The translations under genes were made by a program, and so were the position numbers. 64,000 bases of DNA, taken from the NCBI GenBank assembly GCA_900074885.1, contig FJUW01000021.1:62001-126000 (forward strand), written 5' to 3'. The notes beneath the pieces are model-generated. The model ran no database searches and was not told where the DNA came from. It worked only from the letters and a program-made list of their open reading frames with translations. This DNA comes from Rhynchosporium graminicola. Taxonomy: Eukaryota > Ascomycota > Leotiomycetes > Helotiales > Ploettnerulaceae. This document shows, piece after piece, positions 10,644-23,059 of the stretch (positions are counted from its first letter, which is position 1; each line of letters begins with the position of its first letter).

Positions 10644-12869
10644 GTTGATTTTATTACATAGTTGTAATCAAGCAAGAAATTTACATTCGCTATGTTAAAA
10701 ACTCAGGGGTGGGATCTCTGAGGGTGGGGATGAATGGATAGAGAAAGACGTAAGCAGACTGTTTTGACTTAGGGGATAGGATATGTATATTTCTATCCCC
10801 GAGCACTTGTCATAGTATTTAGTAACCCACAGTAACACCCCGATTTTTTTCTTAAAGATTACCATAAATTATAGAAAGCAACACGACCTGCGGGAAGGAA
10901 GAAACTGTGGATCCCGTCTGATATATAGGCGCCCTGCAGCCGCGCAATACAGCAGTCAGCATCAGTATGGCCATTGATAAGTAAGCTCAATTCATTTTGA
11001 CTTGTTTTATATGTGTCCGTTGATTCGTGCGTTGGTGAATAGGTGTTTTGCGTACTAGATCGTGTGGTGTTGAACTCTTAGAGCTGATGTTGATGAGAAA
11101 AGCTAGAGGCAAGCAGGGGGCAGCAAAGCTTTACCAATTTTGTTGACGTCTCATGAGTGCTCCTTGAAAGACTTTAAGGCGGCAGGACCTTGCGACAGGA
11201 CATCAATATGCTGTTTTGCATCAGGTCATGGCAGATTAATGTTCCATTTAGTGCCATGTGTGGAGTCACGTGCCTTTCTTTCTTTCTTATTTTTTGCAAC
11301 TTACGACACCTTCCTTTCGCTATGGGCCTAAGCCGAGATAAATCACCTACTAGCAGAATTCTGAAAGGCAATGTAGAATTTCTTACCCCATACTTGACTT
11401 ATAGCTTTTAGTGGAATTAACATGCGAGACTTGGTTCTTCCAGAATACAGCTTCGGACTAGAACAAGTGCAGCTGGATCCTTGGCAGCTAAGCGAGGATG
11501 TTTGTTTTGATATTCCCAACCTACCAACAACCTCTTCATGGAGCTGCAGAACATTATTATTCATAGGCTCTGCCACAGATAGATCGTAATTTATGTTCTT
11601 TATATTGTAGAAGCGTGATCAATCGAAGAAGTAAGGGATATGTGAGTATTAGCCTGTGCAATAGATATATGTTGCGTGATGAACCCCGAAGCATGGCTCG
11701 CAGAGTTTCAGACAATAAATCGATATCAGAAAATTGATCTGCGTGCCTTCTCGATGCCAAGAGACATTGTTGGAGATACTGGTATCGAAGGCTGCCCGTA
11801 CTGGGCTATGGCGTATTTTGGAGAGCTATGTTTTCGGAAATGACAAGGTAGAAGAAGGTTTTTGGCACTTAGGTTGAGCTAGATACCAAACTTTGGGCGA
11901 TACAATCACATCCCAGTAATAAGCTTCCATGGATTCTTCCTCTACCCCTGTGTGCAGGCGCGCTAGACTCGCTTGCGTGCTTCGAAGCTCTTCGAGAAGG
12001 TACACCTAGTCCCTTGATCATGACTAGGCGGCAGCGACCCAGGAGAACGGCTAGAAAGTGGATCAAGCACGGGAGCGCGGGTAAGCTAGGCTAGCGTGGT
12101 GATCTGACGCGTTGGAAACTCTGCAGCTTCTATGAATGACCCCCTAATGCGCGTCTTCCTCAACCTCCTTCAGCAACTCCACACCTCATAACCTGCACCT
12201 CCTTGCTACATTACAAGAACATCATCGACTAATATGAAGCATCACAAGACAAGGTATGTACAGAGTTATTTAAATATATTTCTACATGGTCTTGAGACCT
12301 TGCTTTGCTTTGATATCAAGTTCCAGTTTTACGCGTTAATCGCGTTTCCAATGACGCTTTTGACGCGTTTACTGCCTTCATCCTACCACCACTACCACTA
12401 TCTTCTCCCGATTGAGCAATCAAACCACGTTATATACCCTCAAAGGATATTTGGTGGGCAATATAACAGCGTTTCTCATGTCTTCTTTCCATTTATTCAT
12501 AGCATTTCGTGTGTAATCACGTACGTTCATGGTCGTGGCGATACTATGCCTTACCACATATGCTAACGACCATCATTCTGTCTTTAGGAGCAGCTGCTGT
12601 TTCTACACACCTGCCCCTCAATTCTGTCCGAAAAACAAGCTTTAGCGCTTCGGCAGGAGATCGGACGCGATACCAATAACATACACTTTCTTCTCATCTC
12701 CAATATCTTACCACAGCCTCGCTGAAAATGTCTCCTTCTCAAAGCCTCCATGAGTATTTCAATCAGATGTGCTCGGTTTTTTTCAACGCGGCACTTTGAC
12801 ACTTCAACGGCCCCACCATCTTCAACCTCGGTGTGAACTTAGCCCACCGGCAGTAGACCTTCTGTTTCC
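10644..12869. other. Intergenic, gene-poor
   Basis: No gene can be supported. A start-like ATGGCCATTGATAA|gtaagc at 10968-10986 follows a plausible promoter but leads to no recognisable second exon. At 11931 a frame beginning MDSSSTPVCRRARLACV resembles the start of a Zn(II)2Cys6 domain, but the following cysteines are missing (see rejected items). Several short frames on both strands carry no motif. Confidence 0.5.
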
Positions 12870-14480
12870 AACAATGGCTACTAAAGACCTGACATACAGT
12901 CAGATATCCCGTAAGTATATTTTTCCCTTCCCGTGCTTTACAACATCATCTAATTTGGGCTCAGACCATATCAAATGTTCCAATAGATGCTCAAACATCT
13001 TGGTGTTCATATCCAACCTCTTGGATGGAATGACTGTCAGTTATATTGATGAATTGATCAAGTCTTGACACGTGAGTATATGCCCTATCCCCTATACTTG
13101 GGCTTCTCTGATACCTGACAACGTCAACGAAATTTGTCAGAAGCTACAGCATCATTCCTTCCATTACCCACCACTGAAGAGAGACTATTGTTCATGTAAC
13201 CATCCATTATTCCCCTTATGTACGAGATCTGCTCACAATTGTTAGGTCAAAACACCATGCACAAGTTGCATCCTCATCCAAACTCCTGAAACTCTCACGA
13301 CTCTCAGCCTGGTCCAAGTCTTCTACTTATCCTCGCACATTAATACCCTACACTTCCTCCAACTTCTTCAAGTATTACCCCATACCTTCGTCTTCACGTC
13401 TTCCAACCTCACCAATTCTTTCCGCCACTTCAACGTCTTTGATCCTTCCGTCAGCTCTAACCTCTTCTCCGTCTTCAACACTTCAGATTTTTCCGATACC
13501 TTTAACGCCATCACTTTCAACGATATTCAACCTTTCCATATATACCACATCTCTCTTTCGTCCAAACCTCCGACAACGCCTACATTTATCACATTCATCA
13601 ATACTTCCAATGTCCTCCAGCAATTGTTCCACATACTTGACTAGTTCCACAATATGTGATGAAGCTTCTAGCTACTGGATGACCGGTAAATATCTCTTCT
13701 CTCCTCCTCCAGTGATCAACAATTGACTTCTATGAGGACAGAACTCTTCACAACAGTCGTTTCTTCTTGGCACTGCAAGTCCTTTCCATGATCCAATGCG
13801 AGACATTTCTCAACAGGCAAGGACCTCGAATCACCCTGAATCTTACATATGTTGACGAAACTTCTAGATCATCATTGCTGTCATTCGATGTCAGCTGTCT
13901 CGCCAAGCTGAGAGCTCCCATTCGTCTGATCTTCAGATAGATCCCAACATTCCCACAGCACCACCTTCGCGTATATACGTACCAAAGATCTGAACAGAGG
14001 TTCAGGTACATATTTATAGTATGCCTTCCTCTATTTTTCTTCTTTTTTCTGACTTTTACAGTTCCGTCCTTAGACATGCTATCCGTGCACATCCATCTCC
14101 ACCTCGCTTAACTACTACGCAACGTCAACAACAAACCTTGCTCCCCTACACAGCATCCACAAACAACACTCAAACTTCCTTCTTCCATGCCAGTATGACA
14201 CTGAAATCTAAAGAAGAAGAACTTGCTGTATTGAGTCTCTCTTCTTGGCATGCCGTCGACGGCTCTCCCTTTCGAGTGCAATTTGATGCAATTGCCTTTC
14301 ATCAAATTTGAAGGCCTTTTTTGAGCTTTGTCCGGAATTTTGGCGCTCCAAAATAATGAGATGGATTTGCATGGATCATTGTGGTTTTGGGGGAAAATCC
14401 CGTCTATTTTGTCATTTGGTAAGCTCATATCTTGTGCCAACCTTCCTTTCCTGCTGTGACAAATACTTACCTCCAACTTT
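12870..14480 (+). other. Pyrimidine-rich stretch, possible decayed multi-exon gene
   Basis: The plus strand is strongly C/T-rich. It contains unusually long open frames lacking an early ATG: about 13247-13643 (roughly 130 codons, Phe/Ser/Leu-rich) and about 13749-13937 (reading ...RITLNLTYVDETSRSSL...). A candidate first exon MATKDLTYSQIS at 12873 is followed by gtaagt, and acceptor-like ttgttag lies before 13247. I could not join these into one uninterrupted reading frame, because the segment 12987-13070 has stops in every frame. It may be a degenerate gene, or compositional bias alone. No family is recognised. Confidence 0.25.
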
Positions 14481-17400
14481 CTAGTCCATGGTCAGCGTTT
14501 CAGTGTTTGTTATGTGTGGTTAGGGGTACTGACACCAGGTGAGTGACGTCGGAACACATCCTTTTGCTGACGGTCGAGAAAATTTCGCCAAGATTTAGGG
14601 AGTCATCAGAAGCTATCTCTTTGATCGAAGATGCAACACAAAGCTTGTTTGTAGTTCGTTATTGCTATCCAACGTTCCAGAGTGGGTGGGCAACTCTTTG
14701 GTCGCGAAGAAAAGTATGACCCCTACTTTCTGAGCTTCCACGGGGGTTCGCGACGACACAGGGACTTTGCAGGGGAAGAGCCATGGGAAAATCCTATTCC
14801 AGGACTTGAAAAGAATGGTAAGTCAATTCTCTCCTGAGAACGCTCACAGCGATGGATCGAGACTAACTGGATAAGTTTCTCAAAACCAGGACCGGAGCGC
14901 AGGAGGTGCCCCAAATGGCCTCCTGTGTCTCGTTGGGAGGGAGTGCAGAGGTGCCCCAAATGGCCTCATGCATCTCGTAGGCTATCCCTTTCCCATGGGT
15001 ACCCCGTGCAGAAGAAGCGTATCTAGTGGATTCTTCGCCTTCTCTGGTTCGGCGGTAGCTTTAACTTACGTTTCAACTTCCAAACAATTTTAAAGGGATT
15101 ACTCTCACAAACCTCTACTGGCTACGGCGACTCGGAGCTCTTGAAAGGGGGATCATACTTTTCTTGAGTGGCGTCAAAGGAACCATGACGAGGTGTGAGA
15201 GCATGAAACTTCTAAGTAGGCTGGTGCTCGCCTTGTGTTTCTAGAGGTTCAATCAGCGTTTTGTACAACTCGGAAGCCAAAGATCTCATCCATCTTTGGG
15301 GGGTGTTGTGGTCGCTGTTTGTTCCTGGGGAGGTGACACAGAAGTGTATTTCGATCTTTGAGATGCTAATGGTGACGTCTTTGCGTCCCATCTACTTCCG
15401 CTTCTGAGTCTTCTGTCTAGCCAGGCATTGGCTCTAAGTGTGTTGGTCTTGATGAAGCATTTCGGTGTGGAGGGACGATACTGAGGACTCACCTTTCTCT
15501 TTGGAGTTGGCTGTCGAGGTAGATAGATTTGACATAACTTGACGTTGAAGAGTTGTTCGGGCGGTTTATCGTCGCTGAGGCTCCGAAACTAACGGTGAAG
15601 AAGCTCTTTCTCGTGGTGAGTATTCCTCTTTCTGACTGCATTTGGCTGCATTTGGCTTGTGTCCCTTCGGAATGATCCTGGTGTCCGGCGGGTGGAGGTG
15701 GGTGGTGGCGGGTGTGGCGGTGAGTTGGTCGTGATGTTGCTGTCAAATGGCATGCTCGGCTTTGTACACTATGGTGGTCTTGTATTATTTGTCTGTGTTA
15801 TGTTTCAGGCAGATCGGCTAGTTGTTGGCTGTTTCTGCTTTTGCTTCAGTTGGATGAGTAGGTGGCTTTGACTGGTGCGAAATTGTGTAGTGCTGGATGA
15901 CCTGGACAAATGGAATACTTTACGGCAAATGACTTTCCTTTCTCAACTTTGCCGATTTATTAATTCAAATCCCAATTCTGTAAAGCTGTTTACCCCGATC
16001 ATTTGGGTCATATAATTTCTATGATTTTATCATTGGTCATTTGCGGACGAGTCCTACCTCAAACATTCCAGCCAGCCCAACCCCCCTGAAAAACTTCTAA
16101 TCCTCAAGGACTTCTGTCATATTTCAGCTCTCGTACTAATATTCTCGCCTTCCGATATATGACAGCCACATCTCGCAAGAGTCTGCACTCGAGTGCTATA
16201 ATTCCGGGTTTCGACCTCGTCCAGTTGTCTACTCTTGTTTTCATTTCCGACCGGCAGTTGCAGAAATGAAAATCGAGAGCAGCCTAAAGATCTTCATAGC
16301 TATCTTTCAAAGAATGGTAAGCAAACTGACTTGAGAAGATTCATGAGCTGAAATGATTTTTGGAAGTCAAATAGCTTCTTCGCCGAAATTAATAGGGAGA
16401 TTGAAGTGACGCGGCTTGCTTTACAATAGCGCTGGCATAATGTACACTTGATAAGAGGAAGGGAAAGATCAAACTGAATTGAAGAAGTCTTGGCGAGGGT
16501 GGCCTCTGCTGAAGTCTACAAATCATGATGGTGGTTAGGAGGCTGCTGTATGGTCCCAAGGAGAGCACCTAGGAAGGGAACATACCCATCAATTTTCGGG
16601 ATTTCCTCTATAGCACAAAAAACTCTCACTAGGTTACACAACCTTGCAGGCTATGCCTGCGCAACTGCTCCCCTTGGAAGTATTGCGGGTATTCACACTT
16701 ACACGCCCGCGAATACGAAATTGCGCCATTGATTTTTTGTAACTTTTCAACCAGTGGGCCTCCAATATGTGCTAATACTGATCAGCCAGTACTAATATCC
16801 TTGAATCATGTATGCCGTGTCAGAAATTTGTTGTGTATTGTCGTGTTGTTCTGTTGGACCGGTTGATAATGTGGAAAAATTGCCTGTTGGAGACCTACTG
16901 TTTGGATAATATTCCTCCTTCTCGAGACTTGAGCTGGGCTGGCAATCGTTTATGATATTTTATGTACTTTAGCAGAGAAGAAGATCTGAAAGTAGGCCCA
17001 ACCAGGTTAGTTGTGTAGGCTTCTTGGTGCAATGAACTGTGGATATTGCTGTAAATTCAAAAATTTGTTGAAAGCACTACCGATAGCGTCTTAGTTCATT
17101 CATATTCTCTCATATCTCCACAAAAAAGACAAACCTTCCTTGTTCATTGGTAGCATGCATACTTAAGATGCTGCACTTCGTGTTTTTACCTCCTTTGTCA
17201 CCCCAGGTTTTCCTTTCGCCGCGACAACCCTCGTTCTGTCGAGGAAAAGAATTCTCGGTCCACCTCGACGATAAAGGAAATGCACAGCTATCCGGAGTCA
17301 GCCGACGAAGGATAGTACTTTTCAAGCCAAATGTATTCTGACAAGTCATTTTAGAGAATGATGCTAAGATCGAACAATTCATAACATTCTCGACACCCGG

Positions 17401-19774
17401 CTAGTCATGTGGTCTAGTTCTAGAACTTGATATCTAGTTCGATACATTCTAGAATCTGAGCACGAAAAATCATGGCAGGTTGTTTCCCGTGTTATTGTTT
17501 AGTGAAAATGGCTGGAGATCAATCCCAACAAGTGAAGTGTAGTAGCTGACTGGCCGAAATCCTCCTACGACAGGGTTATGTACAGTATGCCTGGGTATTT
17601 CATATGCCCACCTGCGTATACGGGCAGATCGAATCAGATTTCCATTGCAAGAGCCACGACTATGCGGAAAATGCCTTTCCTTGACTTGGAAACAAGGCCC
17701 ATTATCTCCATCCTTATTGTTCAGACCGATAGACGCCACCACACAGCACTACTCTTGACCACACGAGACTTCCCCAACAATCGAGCATTGCGTTGTCAGA
17801 ACGGGTGTTCAACAATTTGAAAATGGGACTTGTCCGAGTCTTCGAGATCCTAGTGGTAGATATACATCCAATGAACGTGTATTGATGCTTTTTGAGGCGA
17901 AGTCCGCGCAGTTGTGTTCCCAGAACTTCTTGTTGACCTACACAGATGAGGGATTAATAATGTCCCCAGGAACAGAGAAAAAAAGAGGCAGCCAGACATT
18001 ATCTTGTGGAAAGGTATCGCTTGAGGCAATTTGCAAGACTCGGGCGTGAGAAATATCCTGTCATTGTTGTTGCCATTTTACCCAAGGCTCGGTTGTGGCC
18101 TGCCGCAGAACACTTTCAACACCCAACAAATAAAAGCAAGCCGAATGTGAAAGCTCTTTCAGAAATCATCTTGTTTAGTGGAAGCATAGTTTTGTGGATG
18201 CTCCCATTCTTAAAGGGCAATAGGCAATTGTACACGCATTATTGAACGCAGGGCGTTTAATTTGCGAATGTCAGCTCATGCGCCGGGACTAAGCATCGAG
18301 CAGCTGTCAGATGATCTTTCTGGATTCTACACGATAAGTTTGCAAGATTAGGGCAGCTTCTTCTCTGTAGCTTCTTTGATGTGAATCAGACAATCCTAAG
18401 TTCGAAGTCCATTTCTCTGTGGTAGAAGAAGGAGAACGGATCTTGTTCATGGTGTTATTCCAAAAACATACCGAAGGCACGATTGCCACAGGGTATAAAA
18501 TATCGAAATCCTATACTGAATACAGGAATGCTCGGGATTCGTCATCCACTGTAATTTACATGCATAAATAGATAAATGTCTAAGATATCCCGGCACATGA
18601 ACGTGCTTGGAGAGCGCTTCGTGATGGCATTTCCTGGCTACGAAGAGATCTTGACGGTCAGACCAACAATCATTTCTACAGACTTTTGTGGCAGTACCAC
18701 TGGGAATCTCTGACTTCCATCATCCGGGCGTACTAACGATGAAAAGAAAAGGGTCTGTAGGAGAGCTGACGTGCTCGAAGTAAGAGTCCTGGCCACGTTC
18801 CACTCCCAGAAAGAATTCAAGCGGGAATATTTGGCCCTTGAATAAGAACAGACCAGCATTGCGGATTCGCCCAAGGGAAGTCAGAGCTCGTAAAGGCGAA
18901 TGCACGGCGATTATTCATCTAAAGATGTGTTGGTAGTTGCATGGGCTGGATATTGGCGAGCATGACAACATCTCTCGAAGTCAATTCAAACTCCATAAAT
19001 GACGAGAGGAGCGAATGAGGCGTGATAGAGTGGAAACACTTACCCGAAGGAGTATCAGATACTCAGCTGCATTTGTCAGAATTCTCCTCCCGCCGCTTAC
19101 CCTGCAAGAAAGGGATGATGGTCTGAGGATCACATAGACTGTACCAACATATTTCATGCAATCTGCTCCTCTAGGATGAAGGTATCTCAATATTCGGAAT
19201 CAGCTCATGATACAGGTGAGTTCCCATGCTTGTTGGTAAGACTTTAGCTAAAAAGAGAATTCGTTACTGTCAGCTGCATCGAACAATGGCGCCAATGGCC
19301 GCAGCTACTACCGTTTCGTTGGCTACAGGCTGGGACACGAACTTGTGTGAGCGACTCCCAGGTATCGATGAGTCGATGCTCAGCCCCAGCTGCCTCTGTA
19401 TAGTAGCTCGTCAAAACTGCTTAGGGCGCGTATATTCCTGTCGCAGCCACAGAAGCCTGGTCTGTTAAACGAATTCGCACCTACTGCCTCTGAGTGGAAA
19501 AGGGGAAAAGAACTCAGGGTCTTGGACAATGCTTTAAGCCGCCGTTACTTCAATAGTGTCTGCGTTTTGTCTGTGGTTGCGCGAAACAACTGCTTCTTGT
19601 GAATGTCATGCAGGCTGAAGTGACCATGGGAAACATAAGACGACCACTTGGCAACTACTCATGTGCTGCATTACCGAAAGTCTTGAGATTTCATTTCTCC
19701 AAGTCAATTCAAGTTTCGGGAACCCACACTTCAATCTTCCCTGCCTTTGAGCCAAATACTCCCCCAGAACGACG
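14481..19774. other. Long intergenic region
   Basis: About 5.3 kb without a gene I can support. Base composition is ordinary, with no transposon ends or homology to the island at 23-44 kb that I can see. A minus-strand stretch at about 18640-18905 has two overlapping open frames (one reading LGRIRNAGLFLFKGQIFPLE) that look protein-like but match nothing I know. The only repeat noticed is the duplication at 14904-14977. Confidence 0.5.
14904..14977. repeat. Short tandem duplication, 45-bp period
   Basis: A segment of about 29 bp beginning AGGTGCCCCAAATGGCCTC occurs at 14904 and again at 14949, differing at a few bases near the end. The spacer between copies is 16 bp. Function unknown. Confidence 0.7.
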
Positions 19775-20377
19775 ATGTCTCCTGTCCGAATCCCCTATCG
19801 TCCAGCAAGCATTCTACCGGTTGGAATTCCACCGCTCAACTTATTTCGAATGTGGGCACACTCACCGTCGACATTGCCTCACGCGATCTCTCTAGGAACG
19901 GCATGTTTTCGAGACACTTCTCTCTCGCCATACCAGCGAGAACTAGTTTGCTTGCTGAACGCCCACCGTTTAAGCTGTGATTATCACTGGAAACAACACA
20001 TACAAATTGCAAGGACGACTGGAATCTCGAATGGGCAAATTGAAGCAATAATAGCTGGAAATATCACGTCGGACGTGTGGTCGGACCAGGAGAAAGCCTT
20101 GCTCGCCTTTGTTGAAGAGGTCATAGCTGGTCCTGAGGTTAGAGATGTGGTATTCGACAATGCCAGAAGCTGCTTGAGTGACCAAACCTTAGTAGAGATA
20201 GTAACTATGCAGGTAAGCAGCATATCTACATGGTGAGGTATTGACTCATTCGATTATCAGGGCTTTTACTACAGTCTTGCGAGAATCGCGACGGTGTTCC
20301 GGGTAGATTTTGAGCACTCTAACAAAGCCGAAGCACAAAGGGCCCATGATGTGAAAAATGGCGAAGGCAGTTCGTGA
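19775..20377 (+). CDS. Carboxymuconolactone decarboxylase (AhpD-like) family protein
   Basis: Two exons, 19775-20212 and 20261-20377, with a 48-bp GT-AG intron, give 184 residues. The pattern is that of the CMD/AhpD-like fold: SPYQRELVCLLNAHRLSCDY, then HWKQHIQIARTTGISNGQIE, a WSDQEKALLAFVEEVI helix, and after the intron GFYYSLARIATVFRVDF. Splicing replaces a premature run-on and restores the usual final helix (VTMQ+GFYYSLARI). The family includes decarboxylases and peroxidase-like thiol proteins; the CxxC pair of true AhpD is not seen (only a single Cys in RLSCDY), so a redox role is doubtful and the reaction cannot be named. No signal peptide. It is convergent with the ATG22-like gene, 245-380 bp away. 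The start is the first Met giving family-like N-terminal sequence (VRIPYRPAS). Confidence 0.8.
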
Positions 20378-20759
20378 TCAGCTGGAGAATTGCGGAGAAT
20401 TGAATTTGGCTTGCTTAGAAGACCTTTTTGGTCGTGGACGTACTGGTAATGGGTCTACGAAAACTAGGGTCAGGGGGTTTGAACCAATGAACAATTCATG
20501 CATGCCCCTTACGAACTCAGTCTGAACAAATCGTGTAGCGAGGGAGAATGAAGTCTTGCGTTTAATTGGGAATCGTATAGTCATTTACATGACTACCCAT
20601 GAGTTTGTACTGCAAGTTCAGACTAGTCATGATCTACCATCAAGCCCTCAGTTTCACGAAGTTCAGTATCGGCTTGTTGCACAGGCGAATCTTCAGAAAC
20701 TTGTTGGATCCTAATATATCTTGCCGCATCCTCTCGTCCTTTTTCTGCATCAACCATCA

Positions 20760-22667
20760 TTATGAGTGGCGCTGGCAATGCGATGAGTATTGCCAAAAGA
20801 AAAATGCAGGTCTGATATGCCCAGTAGCATCTACAATTGCGCCAACAACGGCAGGTCCGACAGCTGAGCTTCCTTTGTCTGTGATGGCATAAAGCGCGTA
20901 GAAAGCTGCCTCGCTTCCTGGCGGGATCAACAAGCCGAAGTACGATCTACAATAGGAGGAAAGGCCTCCCATGACGAAACCGTGAATGATACCTATACGA
21001 AAAATCTGATCAGAATGGAGCACAGGAGTCAAGGTGTTGCATTGGCACTGACCGAGGTGATAGATCTCCCAAGCTTTCTGCAGGCCCCCGACACCCATGG
21101 ATTGTACGAAGGGGACGTAGCCCAGAAGACCATACAAGGGTATAATCTCCATGAAAGCGATACAAGCGACGATGGTCCGATTCGTTCTCAGTTTGAAGTG
21201 GCGAGAGATGACTGGCCAAATAAATGCACCTGCGATACCAGACGATGTTGCCGTGATTGAGAGAAGTGCGATGGCCACTGTGCCCATTTCTAGTTCTGTT
21301 CGAGCGAACAGTATTGCCGTTCCGGATACTGTCGCGATCCCATCTGAGAGCAAAAACCTTATCGAAAGAGTAAGTACATGGTCGTTGAACGCTGTGTCGG
21401 CGAAAGTAAGGTCTCTGCCCACAAGCCTTGAAAAGCCATTGGGTAGAGAAGAACTAGCTTACCATGCGACTAGGAAGAGCACCATTTGTCTCAGTCTTGC
21501 GGCCACCTTCACAGTTTTCCATACCGATTCCCAAGCAATGATTATGTACGCCACACAGGTTCTCCACCGTCTAGCACTAGAAATCGTCTTTAGAGGTGGG
21601 CCTGGCCGGTCGTTAAGCCAGACGGACGCAGGTATTGTGAAGGCCAGCCACCAACAGCCGACCATAAACAGTACGAGGTGCAGAGGAAGCGTGGAAGATA
21701 CTGATAGCTTTGACATGCCAAACAACACCAGTATACTGAGTATCTGAACAAATACTGCAGCCATGTATCCGAGTCCAACGCCTTTCGAGGAGATCTTCGT
21801 AGACAGCGCAAGTGCCAGTGAATCCGGCACATCACCTCCTCCTCTAGTAATATTGCACGGTGCAACATCATTAACAGACAATTCGCCTTCGTCGAAGTTT
21901 GGTGACCTAGCTGTTGCGAGTGAATCGTTCGTGCGAGGCTCACTCCCGTCCTGGGCTTGTGGATGGTTTGTTACAAGTAACGGAAGAAAGGAATTGAGGA
22001 TAACAAATGAGGAACCGAGACAAGTTACTCCAACCACTGCTAGAACAGGCCCTACAAGAAACATCCGGGGGACAACGAAGATGAAGAGTGCCGAGGAAAT
22101 TCCCCCCGTCACACCAAAGCCAATGAGGAACTTCTTACGGTAGCGTCCTACAGGAGTGAGATACAAGGTCAGGACACATGAGAAACTTACCATGGTCTGC
22201 AACTGCACTGAAGGAGACTAAAGCCAGCGCCTGGACAAATACAGCTATAGAAAACGTGTACAACGCGAATGACGAGGTCGTCATGTTCCCAAGGGCAGGA
22301 ATTACACATTGGTGATTGGTGTCTGAGTCTGTGTCGGATCCAGCGGCCCTGGAGAGTAAGCCAGCCACAATAGTTGCAGGTCCCTTACGTTCTGATTTGG
22401 CTACACATGGTATGGTGTTGTCAGACCACAGAACCCCATTCTCCCTAGCCAACTGTTCCAAAGCCACAGGAAGAAAGGATCCTATGAGTCTGGTTAGAGT
22501 ACTCCGGGAAGCCAAATGAGGCAAACAAGCTTACCGACTCCACATACGGCAAACACTTCTGCAGCCAGTCCAGCGGCGTAGAATCCTTTCAGCTCTTGTG
22601 ATGTGGTTGGCGAAACATCCTCTCCCTCGCATCTGGGAGCTCGCTTTCTTATAATATCTGGTTCCAT
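20760..22667 (-). CDS. ATG22: ATG22-like vacuolar effluxer (major facilitator family), C terminus frameshifted
   Basis: Five exons on the minus strand: 22535-22667, 22191-22481, 21463-22147, 21053-21357 and 20760-20992, all GT-AG. ATG22 proteins export amino acids from the vacuole after autophagic breakdown. Typical stretches are [94 protein letters not shown] and [20 protein letters not shown]. About twelve hydrophobic segments are visible, with a Ser/Asp-rich cytosolic loop in exon 3. Read literally, the frame ends at TAA 20760-20762 soon after IRPAFFF. In the next frame, sequence resembling the last transmembrane helix and tail continues ([20 protein letters not shown]) to TAG 20623-20625. 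A run of four T's on the minus strand near 20800 has one base too few, so either the gene or the assembly has a 1-bp deletion. The family is certain; the C terminus is not. Confidence 0.9.
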
Positions 22668-23059
22668 CAATACGGACTGGTTTTAAGAATAACGCAATGC
22701 AATATGAGTCAAGGCCGTAAGTAAAAGAGTGCAGAAAACGATTTTAATCTACGTAATTTTGTAAAAAGTTGCTCCGAGGAAGTAGCGACCAGCGTTAATA
22801 AGCCTCGGAAGGCCGGGAGTTGTGCTGCAACCACGTTTGCGGATTCTGCGAGCAATATGTATAATGTTCTTGGGGAAGTAACAATAGGCGCAACAGATCC
22901 AGATAAACGACAACTTGAGTGAAAACATGTATCAACATCTTCCATGCAATGATAGTACAGGTATACCAGTTAGTGTGGCGAGGAAAATATACGGCGCTCC
23001 ACAAGCGGCAGAATCGCCCAAAGCGTACAAGGGCTCGCAGATCTTGTTATATCTATATT
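22668..23059. other. Upstream region of the ATG22-like gene
   Basis: About 390 bp with no coding content recognised; it should hold the ATG22-like promoter. Composition becomes sharply AT-rich from about 23040-23110, which marks the left edge of the transposon island. Confidence 0.6.

Noticed and set aside
11931..12010. Possible Zn(II)2Cys6 N terminus (CRRARLACV...)
   Set aside because: Only two cysteines are visible and a stop follows within 25 codons; too weak to call even as a relic.
18638..18905. Minus-strand protein-like stretch (LGRIRNAGLFLFKGQIFPLE)
   Set aside because: Two overlapping frames, no family recognised, no consistent splice joins to the neighbouring sequence.
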